64,000 bases of DNA from Oxynema aestuarii AP17 (GCF_012295525.1 NZ_CP051167.1:2542001-2606000); one strand, 5' to 3'. Positions 16,819 to 26,090 are shown, counted from the first letter of the stretch. Notes: generated by a model from the sequence alone, not told the origin. Translations and numbers: made by a program.

Positions 16819-17499
16819 GTGATAACTGAATCTTCACGGGATATCGACCTCGGCTCCTTTATCGATCACGCCTTGCTCAACCCCACCGCGACCCCCGCGC
16901 AAGTGGAACAGTGGTGCGAGGAGGCGGATCGCTTCAATTTCGCCTCGGTGTGCGTTTACCCGGCTTACGTGCGTCAGGCGACCAATTTGCTGCACGGGAA
17001 ACGGCCTAAAGTCTGTACGGTGATTGGCTTTCCTTCGGGGGCGACCACGTCGGCAACGAAGCTTTACGAAGCCCAAGAAGCGGTAGAAAATGGGGCGAAG
17101 GAACTGGATGTGGTCATCAACCTCGGTTGGTTGAAAGCGGGACAAACCAATGAGGTGTATCGAGATCTGGCCGAAATTTGCGACGAAACGGGGCAGTTAG
17201 TCAAAGCCATTTTAGAAATGAGCTTGCTCGACGAAGAAGAAAAGCGCCTCGCCGCTCAAATTTGCCTGGATGCGGGGGTCGCTTATTTAAAAACGAGTAC
17301 GGGCTTTTATGGGGGGGCGACGGTGGAAGACGTGCGCTTGCTCAAAGAAATTTCCCGGGGTCAAGTGGGGATTAAAGCCTCTGGGGGGATTCGGACGGCC
17401 CAGCAGGCGCTGGATTTGTTGATGGCGGGGGCGACTCGCTTGGGAACGTCGCGAGGGGTGGAGATCGTGCGCCAGCAGCAAGAACCGCCGGAAAGTTAA
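16819..17499 (+). CDS. deoC: Deoxyribose-phosphate aldolase
   Basis: 226 residues starting with GTG. The enzyme cleaves 2-deoxyribose 5-phosphate into glyceraldehyde 3-phosphate and acetaldehyde during deoxynucleoside salvage. Motifs: [19 protein letters not shown] at the N-terminus, [15 protein letters not shown], the Schiff-base lysine in YLKTSTGF, and the second active-site lysine in VGIKASGGI. Length is normal. RecO follows 43 bases downstream on the same strand, as in many cyanobacteria. Confidence 0.95.
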   Translation: MITESSRDIDLGSFIDHALLNPTATPAQVEQWCEEADRFNFASVCVYPAYVRQATNLLHGKRPKVCTVIGFPSGATTSATKLYEAQEAVENGAKELDVVINLGWLKAGQTNEVYRDLAEICDETGQLVKAILEMSLLDEEEKRLAAQICLDAGVAYLKTSTGFYGGATVEDVRLLKEISRGQVGIKASGGIRTAQQALDLLMAGATRLGTSRGVEIVRQQQEPPES

Positions 17500-17542
17500 G
17501 TACCGCCGCCGCGCGATCGCCCGATGTTGCCCCTAGGAGTTT

Positions 17543-18418
17543 ATGAAAACGTACAAAGCCACTGGAATTAATCTCAAGAGTATTCCCTTCGGGGAGTCCG
17601 ATCGCCTGGTGACGATTTTGACCCGGGAGTTCGGTTTAGTGCGCGCCGTAGCGCCGGGAGTGCGCCAACCGAAATCGAAATTGGGGGCGCGTTGTGGCTT
17701 GTTCGTGGTCAATGACTTGCTGCTGTACGAAGGGCGATCGCTCGATAAAATCGTGCAGGCAGAGACCCGGAATTCTTATGCGGGCTTATCGCAAAATTTG
17801 GGAAAGTTGACCGCCGCCCAATATTTAGCTGAAATCGTCCTCTGTCAAGCGCTCGATCGCCAGCCGCAAGCAGAATTATTTGTTTTATTTGAGGAGCATT
17901 TGCAACGGATCGAGCAGATCCCGGGGGCGATCGCCCGGGACTGCCCCGCTCGGGTGGTGGCACACTTGGCCCAAGGGGTCTACCACCTGCTCGCCTTAGC
18001 CGGGGTCGCGCCACAAGTGCATTACTGCTGTACGACCCGAACGGCGATCGCCCCGAACTTCAGCCATCCGCAATGGCAAGTCGGCTTCAGCCATCGAGCG
18101 GGGGGACTGGTGAGTTTGTCCGAGATCGCCCCTCGACAGCCCTTAGATCCTTACAGGTCGGACAAAATTGACGGTTACCTCGACGCGATCGGCCTGGTCG
18201 CCTTCCAACACCTGAGCGCCCCCGAGTTGTCCGCATGGGACTCGTGGGGGGAAAAATACCGCCAATCCAATCCGAACGAGCCAACTCTTGATACAGTTTG
18301 GGTATCGGTAGAACAGCTTTTGCGAAATTACGCCCAATATCATTTGGGAATTTCGATTCGTTCTGCCGCTCTGATGGATACTTATACCAATTCAGCCGTA
18401 TTCAACTCCTCTCGATAG
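17543..18418 (+). CDS. recO: DNA repair protein RecO
   Basis: 291 residues with an AGGAG ribosome binding site eight bases before the ATG. The N-terminal OB fold shows the family opening (YKATGINLKSIPFGESDRLVT) and VRAVAPGVRQPKSKLGARC; the remainder is the helical domain. RecO loads RecA with RecF and RecR onto SSB-coated DNA and anneals strands. The C-terminal zinc-type region is reduced: CCTTRTAI and FSHRAGGLVS remain, without the usual four cysteines. This is common in some RecO groups. Confidence 0.92.
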   Translation: MKTYKATGINLKSIPFGESDRLVTILTREFGLVRAVAPGVRQPKSKLGARCGLFVVNDLLLYEGRSLDKIVQAETRNSYAGLSQNLGKLTAAQYLAEIVLCQALDRQPQAELFVLFEEHLQRIEQIPGAIARDCPARVVAHLAQGVYHLLALAGVAPQVHYCCTTRTAIAPNFSHPQWQVGFSHRAGGLVSLSEIAPRQPLDPYRSDKIDGYLDAIGLVAFQHLSAPELSAWDSWGEKYRQSNPNEPTLDTVWVSVEQLLRNYAQYHLGISIRSAALMDTYTNSAVFNSSR

Positions 18419-18496
18419 CCTCGCAACCGAGCGAGGGTCACCCAGAGCGATCGCGCGATCGCCCTGGGTGCAAGCCGATTAAAAATAAAAGCCAGA

Positions 18497-20005
18497 ATGC
18501 CGTTATCTAACTCGGATCTAAAAACTCAAATTACCTATTGGCATCCCGACGATCGCGACTCGCGCCGATCTAGGGAGCGAACCGCTTCCCCTCAAAACGT
18601 GCCTTACACTCCCCAACCCGACGGGGCCGACGGCAAGCCAGCGCCCCCCAACACCAACCCCCCCATCGACGACGACCGCAACGGCGATCGCCCCCGGGAT
18701 CCCGAAACCCCGGAGACTCCCGACAGCGAACGAGGATTCCTCCCCGTTTTAAAAAACCGCAATTTTCTCGCCTTGTGGAGCGGTCAAGTTTTTTCCCAAC
18801 TCGCCGATAAAGTGTACCTGGTTTTGGCGATCGCCATTATCACCAGTCACTTTCAAACCCCCGGACAGACAATTAGCGGTTGGGTCTCGGCGATTATGAT
18901 CGCCTTTACCATTCCCGCCGTCCTCCTCGGCTCGATCGCCGGAGCCTTAGTCGATCGCTGGTCGAAGAAAAACGTCCTGGTCGCCACCAACTTACTGCGC
19001 GGCGGCTTAGTTCTGGCGATTCCCGTCCTGCTCGACCTGTCCGACGGCGTGAACTTGTCCGCCGTTCCCTTGGGATTCGCCTTCTTACTGGCGGTGACCT
19101 TCTTAGTCTCCACCCTCACCCAATTTTTCGCCCCGGCGGAACAAACCGCCATTCCCCTGATCGTCGAAAAACGGTTGTTACTTCCGGCCAACTCTTTATA
19201 TACCACGACGATGATGGCCTCGGTGATCGTCGGCTTTGCCGTCGGCGAACCCTTGCTGGCGATCGCGGACAAGGCGATCGGACAGTGGGGCGATACCCTC
19301 GGCATCGGCAAAGAACTGCTCGTCGGCGGCAGTTACTGCATCGCCGGATTGCTGCTGTTGGTGATGAAAACCGGAGAAAAACCGGACCATCCCAACCGGG
19401 AATATCCCCACGTGTTTGAAGATATTCGCGACGGCTTGCGTTACTTGAGCAATCACCGCCGCGTTCGCAACGCTTTAATTCAACTGGTGATTCTCTTCTC
19501 CATTTTCGCCGCCCTCGCCGTACTCGCCGTGCGTCTCGCCGAAGTGATTCCGAGCATGAGTACGGAACAATTCGGCTTTCTGCTCGCCGCCGGAGGCATC
19601 GGTATGGGACTCGGAGCCGCCGGATTGGGGCATTTCGGCCAACGGTTCTCCAACCGCCAGTTGAGTACGATCGGATCGGTAGGGATGAGTGTTTCCCTGT
19701 GCGTCTTATCTCTGGTGACCGATCGCCTCTGGCCCGATTTATGCTCGATCGCCATTTTAGGCATGTTTGCGGCCATGGTCGGCGTTCCCATGCAAACCAC
19801 CATTCAAGCCGAAACCCCCGAAGAAATACGCGGCAAAGTGTTCGGGTTGCAGAACAACGCCATTAATATCGCCCTGACCTTGCCCTTAGCGCTGGCAGGC
19901 TTGGCCGAATCATTTTTCGGCTTACAAGTCGTGTTCTTGAGCTTGGCGGCGATCGCGATGGCAGGCGGCGGCTTAACCTGGTATATTTCCCGTACAGAGC
20001 CTTAA
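18497..20005 (+). CDS. Major facilitator superfamily transporter
   Basis: 502 residues. The first 85 are hydrophilic, rich in Pro, Asp and Arg, and look disordered. Then comes an MFS domain opening with FLALWSGQVFSQLADKVYLV, followed by about 11-12 membrane helices. The loop 2-3 region reads GALVDRWSKKNVLVATNL, the usual MFS D-R-[WF]-x-[KR] signature. Related cyanobacterial proteins belong to the DHA3-like group of drug or macrolide exporters; the substrate here is not predictable. It stands between recO and a GT4 gene on the same strand. Confidence 0.88.
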   Translation: MPLSNSDLKTQITYWHPDDRDSRRSRERTASPQNVPYTPQPDGADGKPAPPNTNPPIDDDRNGDRPRDPETPETPDSERGFLPVLKNRNFLALWSGQVFSQLADKVYLVLAIAIITSHFQTPGQTISGWVSAIMIAFTIPAVLLGSIAGALVDRWSKKNVLVATNLLRGGLVLAIPVLLDLSDGVNLSAVPLGFAFLLAVTFLVSTLTQFFAPAEQTAIPLIVEKRLLLPANSLYTTTMMASVIVGFAVGEPLLAIADKAIGQWGDTLGIGKELLVGGSYCIAGLLLLVMKTGEKPDHPNREYPHVFEDIRDGLRYLSNHRRVRNALIQLVILFSIFAALAVLAVRLAEVIPSMSTEQFGFLLAAGGIGMGLGAAGLGHFGQRFSNRQLSTIGSVGMSVSLCVLSLVTDRLWPDLCSIAILGMFAAMVGVPMQTTIQAETPEEIRGKVFGLQNNAINIALTLPLALAGLAESFFGLQVVFLSLAAIAMAGGGLTWYISRTEP

Positions 20006-20145
20006 AAGTGCGATCGGGCTGACTCCTGACCTCTAAAGCCGGGGATTGAAGCTGCGGTCAACCTGTTTTAGCCCCGCACTGGCCGCGAGGCGATCGTCGC
20101 GCGATCGCTCGGTCTTTTCTTTAAAACTTAAAACCAAAAAATTGC

Positions 20146-21363
20146 ATGTTGCACATCGCCTGGTTAGGAAAAAAATCGCCGTTTTGTGGGAACGTTACTT
20201 ACTCTCGTGAAGTAACCAATGCCTTGTTAGACCGGGGCTATCAGGTCAGCTTTCTCCATTTTGCCCAAGAAAGCAGCGACGGACACAACTCGATCGTCTC
20301 TTGGGACGCCGACGCCTCAGCCACTCGACCCAACGGTTGGCCCGATTGCCCGGAAGTTTCCCTTCCTTGCCTTTATAAATCCACCATTTACACGATCCCC
20401 ACCCTCAAATCGAGCAAAGTTTTAAGTCAAGCCCTGCGCCAACTGCAGCCCGATCTGGTTCACGCTTCCCTCACCTTGTCGCCCCTCGATTTCGTCCTGC
20501 CCGAAATTTGCGAAGAACTGGATTTACCCCTCGTTTCCACCTTTCATCCCCCCTTCGCCCCCCAAAATCGGCTTAAATCCGGTCGGCAACACTTACAACA
20601 CTTGACCTACCAACTTTACGCCCCCTTCCTTCCCCACTACGATCGCACGATCGTTTTTTCCCAACTCCAGCGCAACTTACTCGCCAAACTCAACGTTCCC
20701 GAAGAACGGATCGCCGTCATTCCCAACGGCGTAGACGTTCAAAAATACTGCCCCGGCCCGTCTTCGATCGCGGCTGAATTCGATGCCGATCGCCTGTTCG
20801 TCTACCAAGGGCGCATCGCCATGGAAAAAAATGTCGAGGCCCTGCTCAAAGCCTGGAAACAAGCCGATCTCGGCTCCAAATGCAAATTGCTGATCGTCGG
20901 TGACGGCCCGCTCGCTCCGTCTTTCCAAGCCGCTTACAACGACGAACATAATATTATTTGGCTCGGCTATATCGCCGACGAACGCCGCCGCATCGACATC
21001 CTGCGCGGTGCCGACGTTTTCATTTTGCCTTCCCTCGTCGAAGGGTTATCCCTGTCGTTGCTCGAAGCAATGGCCTGCGGGACCGCCTGTATCGCTACCG
21101 ATGTCGGTGCCGATGGAGAAGTCCTCAACGACGGCGCGGGGGTCGTCTTAAGCCCGCAAGGGGTCACTACGCAGTTAAAAACGTTACTGCCTCTGTTCCG
21201 CGATCAACCGGAGTTGGTGCAACTGATGGGACAAAAAGCTCGCCAGCGCGTTTTGGAACGCTACACCCTCAGCAGCAATATCACCCAAGTGGAAGCGCTC
21301 TATGCCGAAGTGCGCGCCACGCAACCGTTACGACAACGGCACCAGGTCAGTCGCTGGGCCTAA
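20146..21363 (+). CDS. Family 4 glycosyltransferase
   Basis: 405 residues, GT-B fold. N-terminal domain: WLGKKSPFCGNVTYSREVT and the LVSTFHPPFAP acceptor-region segment. C-terminal domain: IPNGVDVQKYCPG, VYQGRIAMEKNVEALLKAW and the donor-site segment VEGLSLSLLEAMACGTACIATD with its E-x7-E pattern. This is the standard retaining GT4 layout. It sits after the MFS gene and is convergent with a DUF2157 gene. The role could be glycolipid or polysaccharide synthesis. Confidence 0.88.
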   Translation: MLHIAWLGKKSPFCGNVTYSREVTNALLDRGYQVSFLHFAQESSDGHNSIVSWDADASATRPNGWPDCPEVSLPCLYKSTIYTIPTLKSSKVLSQALRQLQPDLVHASLTLSPLDFVLPEICEELDLPLVSTFHPPFAPQNRLKSGRQHLQHLTYQLYAPFLPHYDRTIVFSQLQRNLLAKLNVPEERIAVIPNGVDVQKYCPGPSSIAAEFDADRLFVYQGRIAMEKNVEALLKAWKQADLGSKCKLLIVGDGPLAPSFQAAYNDEHNIIWLGYIADERRRIDILRGADVFILPSLVEGLSLSLLEAMACGTACIATDVGADGEVLNDGAGVVLSPQGVTTQLKTLLPLFRDQPELVQLMGQKARQRVLERYTLSSNITQVEALYAEVRATQPLRQRHQVSRWA

Positions 21364-21391
21364 TTTTGGGGAGGAACGCGCTCCTTCTAGT

Positions 21392-21430
21392 GCGGGCATC
21401 CTCGGAGGTCCCTCCGGAACACTTGCCCGC
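21392..21430. repeat. Nested palindrome between convergent genes
   Basis: Outer arms GCGGGCA and TGCCCGC enclose an inner hairpin CGGAGG/CCTCCG. It lies between the GT4 gene and the convergent DUF2157 gene and could terminate transcripts from both sides. The outer arms resemble a dispersed GCGGGCAnnnTGCCCGC palindrome that I know from other cyanobacteria. Confidence 0.55.
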
Positions 21431-21478
21431 TTCTCGAACTCCCTCCTGTAAATATCGAAAGTCGAATATCGAAAATCC

Positions 21479-22909
21479 CTACTCCTCCAGGGTTTGGACG
21501 TGGCGCTCGAACCAGAGTCCGACCAAGACGATCCCGACTCCACATAACAAGAAGACGAAGGCTTTAAAGACCAATCCCGTATCGTATTCGATAACCCGAG
21601 AAAAAATATCGAGACTGAGTAACACCATGCCTTGCCAAAAACTGAAGCGCCGACCTCGGGCGAGTCCGTGGCGGATGGCGGTGTAGGCGATTAAAAAGAG
21701 GATGACATTGAAAATAAAGGTGCCGAAAATGGGCAGGGGAGCGATGCCAAAATGCCAGAATAGGGTGAGGGCGGCGATCGCCACCCCCGCCCCGAAGGCA
21801 CTGTCGTTGACGGATTCGGGAGACAGGCGGGGGCGCGATCGCCCGTCTCCTTGCCATGCAAACAGCAACCACGCCGCCACGACGAGAGCGACATCGAGTA
21901 GGTAGAGTAAGCCTTGGATTCCGGTGTCTTCGATGTTGCTGGAGGACCAACCGAAATCGCTGACGGCAGAGGACCAGAACCAGTGAAACGAGAGGAAGTA
22001 GGCGGAGATAGCGAACAGCCAGACGGCGATCGTCCGCGCTAAGGGACGGAATGAGGGGAAATCGGGCCAACGCTGCTGCCAGGACTCGTTGGCGTCGGGA
22101 TAACCGTACAACAGGATCGGTGGCAGGGCGTAAGCGAGTGCGACGATCCAATATCCGGGGGCGCCTAAGGCGCTCAAGCCGATCGCCAGGTTCACTTGTA
22201 ACGATTGGAGGGTCGTGGCGATCGCCAGGAGGAAAATCAGGCGAGAACGGCACCAATAGGCCAAGGGGAGCACCCCAAAGGCGGCGATCGCCCCGAGATG
22301 TTCGATGACGAATCGCAGCCAGTAGCTGCCTTCATTCACATAAGATTCCCCCAATCCGGGCCAATAACTGTACCCGATCAGGCCGACGGCCAAAATTCCT
22401 AACGAGGTCAGGCGCAAGCTGTAAGCCATCAACAGCACGCCAAATCCCCAGGCGACGAGCAATCCGGCCACCGAACCGCCAATGTGGAACATTTGGCCCA
22501 TTAAGGCCATGTTGGCGCCCAAACTCAAGGCTCCGAGCAGGAGCAAGCCATTGCCCAAGCGTTGCTGCCAGCCGAGGGAAAACCGACCGAGGGGCAGGGG
22601 CGATCGCTGGCGCCACAAATAGAAGCCCCCCGTATTGATTCCGACAAATAAGGCGAACAGTAAGGAGGTTTTCAGGGTTCGGGACCACACTTGCCAGTTG
22701 GCGGCGACCAGGGTAATCGCGCCGATGCCCAGGAGAAGGCCGCCCAAGCCGATTAAAATGGCGACGAAGCGATCGCGCGCCCCGGTGTCTAAGGTGTCGA
22801 ATTGATAGCGTCGGGCAAGGGCGGCGTATTGATCCTCGGAAATCAGCCCTTCGGCTTGCCATTGGCGCGCTTGTTCGCGCAGTTGGCGACAGAACTTTTC
22901 TGAAAGCAT
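21479..22909 (-). CDS. DUF2157 domain membrane protein
   Basis: 476 residues. A short cytoplasmic N-terminus (LREQARQWQAEGLISEDQYAALARRY) is followed by about 12 hydrophobic helices, the first carrying GIGAITLVAANWQVWSRTLK. This is the DUF2157 pattern: a helical hairpin that reads like a tiny sensing domain, then a polytopic membrane domain. Function is unknown for the family. A DUF4401-like C-terminal half (APLPIFGTFIFNVILFLIAY and following) is usual in the larger members. Confidence 0.85.
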   Translation of the reverse strand: MLSEKFCRQLREQARQWQAEGLISEDQYAALARRYQFDTLDTGARDRFVAILIGLGGLLLGIGAITLVAANWQVWSRTLKTSLLFALFVGINTGGFYLWRQRSPLPLGRFSLGWQQRLGNGLLLLGALSLGANMALMGQMFHIGGSVAGLLVAWGFGVLLMAYSLRLTSLGILAVGLIGYSYWPGLGESYVNEGSYWLRFVIEHLGAIAAFGVLPLAYWCRSRLIFLLAIATTLQSLQVNLAIGLSALGAPGYWIVALAYALPPILLYGYPDANESWQQRWPDFPSFRPLARTIAVWLFAISAYFLSFHWFWSSAVSDFGWSSSNIEDTGIQGLLYLLDVALVVAAWLLFAWQGDGRSRPRLSPESVNDSAFGAGVAIAALTLFWHFGIAPLPIFGTFIFNVILFLIAYTAIRHGLARGRRFSFWQGMVLLSLDIFSRVIEYDTGLVFKAFVFLLCGVGIVLVGLWFERHVQTLEE

Positions 22910-22965
22910 TGCAGGGTTTTAGAGGGCAAGAGTGGAACGGCGATCGCCGTCCAAGGGTGACATCC

Positions 22966-22997
22966 TCCCGACGCTGAATCAAAGATTACAGCGCGGG
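22966..22997. repeat. Imperfect hairpin at the downstream edge of the insertion element
   Basis: TCCCGACGCTGA, nine bases, TACAGCGCGGG. The same two arms recur in the same orientation at 24399-24430, on the other side of the transposase gene, so they are likely the subterminal hairpins of the element or its flanking REP copies. Confidence 0.6.
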
Positions 22998-23153
22998 CTT
23001 CCCAGCCTCACGATTGGGTGTTCCTGCCCCACGCCACTTATCTAGGTCATAGACCCCCGACAGACCGACTTGACAGGCGGTTTCCATTCCCCAGAGTCCC
23101 TGGGCTACTACATTCTCTAGTCCACGATCCAAAACCATCTCTGCTGCAGCTCG

Positions 23154-23183
23154 ATCGCGTAGCGACGCCGAAGGCGTATCGCG
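23154..23183. repeat. Small palindromic insertion with a 6-bp target duplication inside tnpB
   Basis: ATCGCG (23154-23159) and ATCGCG (23178-23183) flank an 18-base core, TAGCGACGCCGAAGGCGT, which contains CGACGCC/GGCG. Removing core plus one ATCGCG restores the expected THRDRAAA peptide of TnpB. The insertion is a multiple of three and adds eight residues. Confidence 0.7.
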
Positions 23184-23780
23184 ATGCGTTCGATACCCAC
23201 ACTCAGGACAATGATGCTCTCTGACTTCCAACCCCTTGCTGACCGTAGCAAAGCAGGATGGACAGGTTTGACTGGTACCGTTGGGGTTGACTTTAGCAAA
23301 GTACACTCCCCGTTTCCAGCAAACCCATTCTGTCAGAGACAGGAATTGTCCGAAGGCAGCATCAACACAATCTTTTCGCAACATCCCTCGCGTCAAGCCT
23401 TTGACGTTGAGATCTTCTGCAAAGATGGTTTGCGCCCGGTCGCAAAGCTGATGAGCCGTCTTCAGATGGAAATCTTTACGACGATTGGCAATGCGATGGT
23501 GCATTCTAGCCACTTCGATTTGCGCCTTTTCCCAGTTTTGAGAACCCTTTTGTTTTCGTGCTGCTCTGCGTTGCAGCAATTTCAGCTTGCGTTGCATCGA
23601 CTTGAAAAACTTAGGGCGCTCTTGGAAAGAGCGATCGGAAGCGGTCAAGAATCGCTCCAATCCCAGGTCAATCCCAATCGCCCGACCATGAACCGGGACA
23701 TCGGGAACCGATATATCCGATTCTATGGTGACGACGACATACCATTGCGTCCCCCGTACTCTGGACAATACCCTTAGCTG

Positions 23781-23820
23781 TATCCCCCCAACCCCCCTTT
23801 GAAAGGGGGGCGAAGGGGGG
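23781..23820. repeat. G/C-run palindromic repeat interrupting tnpB
   Basis: Runs of C and G arranged as a hairpin: CCCCCCAACCCCCC, then TTTGAAA, then GGGGGGCGAAGGGGGG. I recognise this as a dispersed palindromic repeat of filamentous cyanobacteria. Here it changes the tnpB reading frame and replaces about ten expected codons between the INLH and RVLS segments. Confidence 0.75.
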
Positions 23821-24398
23821 ATGCAGGTTGATGGGTACTTCCCCGATCTTTGGCAATTTGATTGTGAAGCCATTGATGGGATTGTTCTTGAACTGGGGAA
23901 ATACAAAGGATTTGAGTTGACCGAACTTTTTGAAACGCGGGAATCCATATCCCCGCTTCCGAAATACTTCCCAGGTATCGTGCAGTCTGCGAATCGTGGT
24001 CTGCAATACCTGAGAATGCACCTTACCCAAGTGCGGGAATTGCTTCTTCGCTTTGGGCAGGTTGTTCTGCTGACGGTGGTAGGACGGAAATGGCTCATCG
24101 GCGGGAATGATGTATTCCTTTTCCAGCGAGCATCGGTCTACCGAACACTTACGCGAAGCAATCCAATCCTTGAGTTCGCGCAACGCGTAGTTATATACGC
24201 CTGTGCACGTCTCAAGCCACGACCGCAGTTCAGTCTGCTGTACGACATTTGGATAGATTCGGTAAGTGTAGTTCATGGTCAGCATGACTATAATTTACTA
24301 CAGACTATAGCTGCTGATAAATGCTGGTCTCATCCCCATCGTAGGGCTTAGTCCTTCCCGTAGGGTGGGGAATCGACTGTTCGAGAGGAGTCCATGGA

Positions 24399-24430
24399 TC
24401 CCGACGCTGATGCTTCGCATACAGCGCGGG
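24399..24430. repeat. Imperfect hairpin at the upstream edge of the insertion element
   Basis: TCCCGACGCTGA, nine bases, TACAGCGCGGG: the same arms and spacing as the hairpin at 22966-22997, with a different loop. Confidence 0.6.
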
Positions 24431-24472
24431 ACTTATAGCTCCCCGAACCCCTCAAAAGTTAAATATTTACCA

Positions 24473-25153
24473 TTAATAATCGCCACGAGCGGGAGGTGGG
24501 AGGGCAGACGGCGACGCAGAACCCGCATCTTCGTGCAGTTGGGAACGACCATTGCGAATGACGCGCAACATGTCGCTCAATTGTCCTTCGATATTGCCCA
24601 AGACGCGATCGGCGTACTCGTCGGCTCCCTTTTCGATCGCCTCGCACTCGGCGATCGCATTGCGGCGCATGTCCTCGATCTCCTGTTGCGTTTGACGACG
24701 CAGGTGGTCGATTTCGCTGAGGGTCTGTTCTCTGGCCCGCTCGCAGTCTTGCTGCACTTGCTGTCTGAGGCGATCGGCTTCCAGCTTCGCTTGGCGCACG
24801 ATCCCCATCTCGTCGAGAATTTCCGACGCTCTTTGTTCGGCAGCTTCCAAGATTTCCTGGGCGTATTGTTCCGCCTGCAAGAGAATCTCTTCTTTTTGGC
24901 GGATAATCTCCTCCACCTGATTGAAAGCTGCAGGCAAATTCAAGCGCACTACATCGAGTTGGTCGAGCAACTGCTCCTCGTCGATCAGCGTGCGTCGCGA
25001 GAAAGGAATGCGCGGACTATCGAGAATCATTTCTTCCAGACGGTTGAGTTCCCGTTGGATATCTACGGTTCCCGATCCGGCTTCGGTAGATTCATCCCGA
25101 TCGTTGGATCCTTCGTGTTCGGGGTCGATCCTGGGTGTGTCTTGGCGTAACAT
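24473..25153 (-). CDS. Cdv3/DivIVA-like coiled-coil protein
   Basis: 226 residues. After a variable acidic N-terminus comes the conserved block [26 protein letters not shown] (split here: 31-46, 47-56), then a long coiled coil from about 80 to 190 ([21 protein letters not shown]). This pattern matches the cyanobacterial DivIVA-like protein called Cdv3 in Synechococcus, needed for correct mid-cell division. It probably acts at the membrane near the FtsZ ring; ftsZ lies 33 kb away in the same window. Its start overlaps the end of coaD by 91 bases. The family name is from memory and moderately certain. Confidence 0.72.
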   Translation of the reverse strand: MLRQDTPRIDPEHEGSNDRDESTEAGSGTVDIQRELNRLEEMILDSPRIPFSRRTLIDEEQLLDQLDVVRLNLPAAFNQVEEIIRQKEEILLQAEQYAQEILEAAEQRASEILDEMGIVRQAKLEADRLRQQVQQDCERAREQTLSEIDHLRRQTQQEIEDMRRNAIAECEAIEKGADEYADRVLGNIEGQLSDMLRVIRNGRSQLHEDAGSASPSALPPPARGDY

Positions 25154-25614
25154 CGGTAGATATCGAGCGCAACGTGTTGGGGAACTAGGTGGTCGATCGA
25201 TCCGCCAAATCTAGCAATTTCTTTAACCACGCTACTACTTAAAAAGCTGTGGTGGTTGGAAGTGGCTAGAAAAACCGTCTCAATCTCGGCAGCAAGGGTT
25301 TTGTTGGTATGGGCCATCTGCAGTTCGTGCTCGAAGTCCGAGAGAACTCGCAACCCGCGCAAGAGAACGGTGGCGTTGTGCTTCCGGGCGTAGTTGACCG
25401 TCAGCCCGTCAAACCGCTCGACTTCTGAATTGCTCAGGTGTCGAGTCGCGTGACGGATTTGCTCCAAGCGGTGTTCGACATCAAACAGAGGCGTTTTGTT
25501 GGGATTGATCGATACGGCGACAATCACGCGGTCGAAAAGCTTGCAGCCTCGCTCAATTATATCGAGGTGACCCAAGGTAATGGGATCGAAGCTACCCGGA
25601 TAGATGGCAATCAC
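25063..25614 (-). CDS. coaD: Phosphopantetheine adenylyltransferase
   Basis: 183 residues. Transfers AMP to 4'-phosphopantetheine, the penultimate step of coenzyme A synthesis. Motifs: [19 protein letters not shown] at 5-23 with the T/HxGH nucleotide-binding segment, [18 protein letters not shown], and [17 protein letters not shown] near the end. Usual CoaD proteins stop near residue 160. The last 25 or so residues here (after [10 protein letters not shown]) are an extension that overlaps the Cdv3-like gene in another frame. Confidence 0.93.
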   Translation of the reverse strand: MIAIYPGSFDPITLGHLDIIERGCKLFDRVIVAVSINPNKTPLFDVEHRLEQIRHATRHLSNSEVERFDGLTVNYARKHNATVLLRGLRVLSDFEHELQMAHTNKTLAAEIETVFLATSNHHSFLSSSVVKEIARFGGSIDHLVPQHVALDIYRCYAKTHPGSTPNTKDPTIGMNLPKPDREP

Positions 25615-25745
25615 AAGGGTTCAGGAATTTTGATGGCTTAGGGAAAGCTTACGCCCTTAAAGTACCGTTAAAGTTATCAATCTGCAAACGGATCGCGATT
25701 CGGGGGTTTTCGAGCGATCGCCCCCGCCGCGATCGCCCGTTCGCT

Positions 25746-26021
25746 TCAGGACGGTTCGTCGCTGCTGGGGTTCGATCGCGCGGGTTCGTCTCCTGTCGGC
25801 TGCTCTGCGGCCCGAGCGATATATTTATTTTCGATTAAATAGGCTCCTTTTTCAAATCGCACGCTCCAATAATCGCCGGGTTGGCGATCGAGGATCGTTC
25901 CTTCTTCTCCGAGGCGAACGACGTTCGGCGGACGTAACATCGGCGTCGGTTCTGCGGTTTTAAAATAAGGAGGAACCGCCGTCAAGCGGACGCGATCGCC
26001 AATTTCAAAGGCTTTAGACAT
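25746..26021 (-). CDS. sipA: SipA-like regulator (DUF3148)
   Basis: 91 residues. The conserved core FEIGDRVRLTAVPPYFKTAEPTPMLRPP (in two pieces, 5-32) followed by GEEGTILDRQPGDYWSVRFEKGAYL is that of SipA (Ssl3451 in Synechocystis). SipA binds the histidine kinase NblS/Hik33, which controls high-light and nutrient-stress genes, and stimulates its activity. The C-terminal 20 residues are variable. It stands alone between coaD and a DUF3172 gene. Confidence 0.85.
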   Translation of the reverse strand: MSKAFEIGDRVRLTAVPPYFKTAEPTPMLRPPNVVRLGEEGTILDRQPGDYWSVRFEKGAYLIENKYIARAAEQPTGDEPARSNPSSDEPS

Positions 26022-26090
26022 GGGTAAATAACATTAAAAACGTTACAGAACTTTGCGGGCGATCGCCCCAATTTTAACTGGAAACCGAAC

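Larger units (their letters stand above)
22986..24285 (-). pseudogene. tnpB: Broken tnpB (RNA-guided nuclease/transposase OrfB)
   Basis: The N-terminal half is read in one frame from 24285 (MLTMNYTYRIYPNVVQQTEL) to the conserved segment KIGEVPINLH. The C-terminal half continues in another frame from RVLSRVRGTQW. The switch occurs at a 40-base palindromic insertion at 23781-23820. The RuvC residues survive: D in GIDLGLERF, E in FAEDLNVKGL and D in THRD. So does the zinc finger (CPSC...CPEC). A second, in-frame insertion of 24 bases sits directly after THRD (23154-23183). TnpB proteins are RNA-guided endonucleases that help such elements persist; this copy is inactive unless frameshifting occurs. 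Confidence 0.85.
22966..24430 (-). mobile_element. IS200/IS605-family element (IS1341-like, tnpB only), defective
   Basis: A single tnpB-type transposase gene, with no tnpA, lies between two related hairpins (22966-22997 and 24399-24430). Elements carrying only tnpB are the IS1341 group. Exact ends cannot be fixed without related copies. There are no inverted terminal repeats, as expected for this family. The gene inside is disrupted, so the copy cannot encode a full TnpB. Any guide (omega) RNA would be expected across the 3' end of tnpB, near 22900-23050. Confidence 0.72.
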
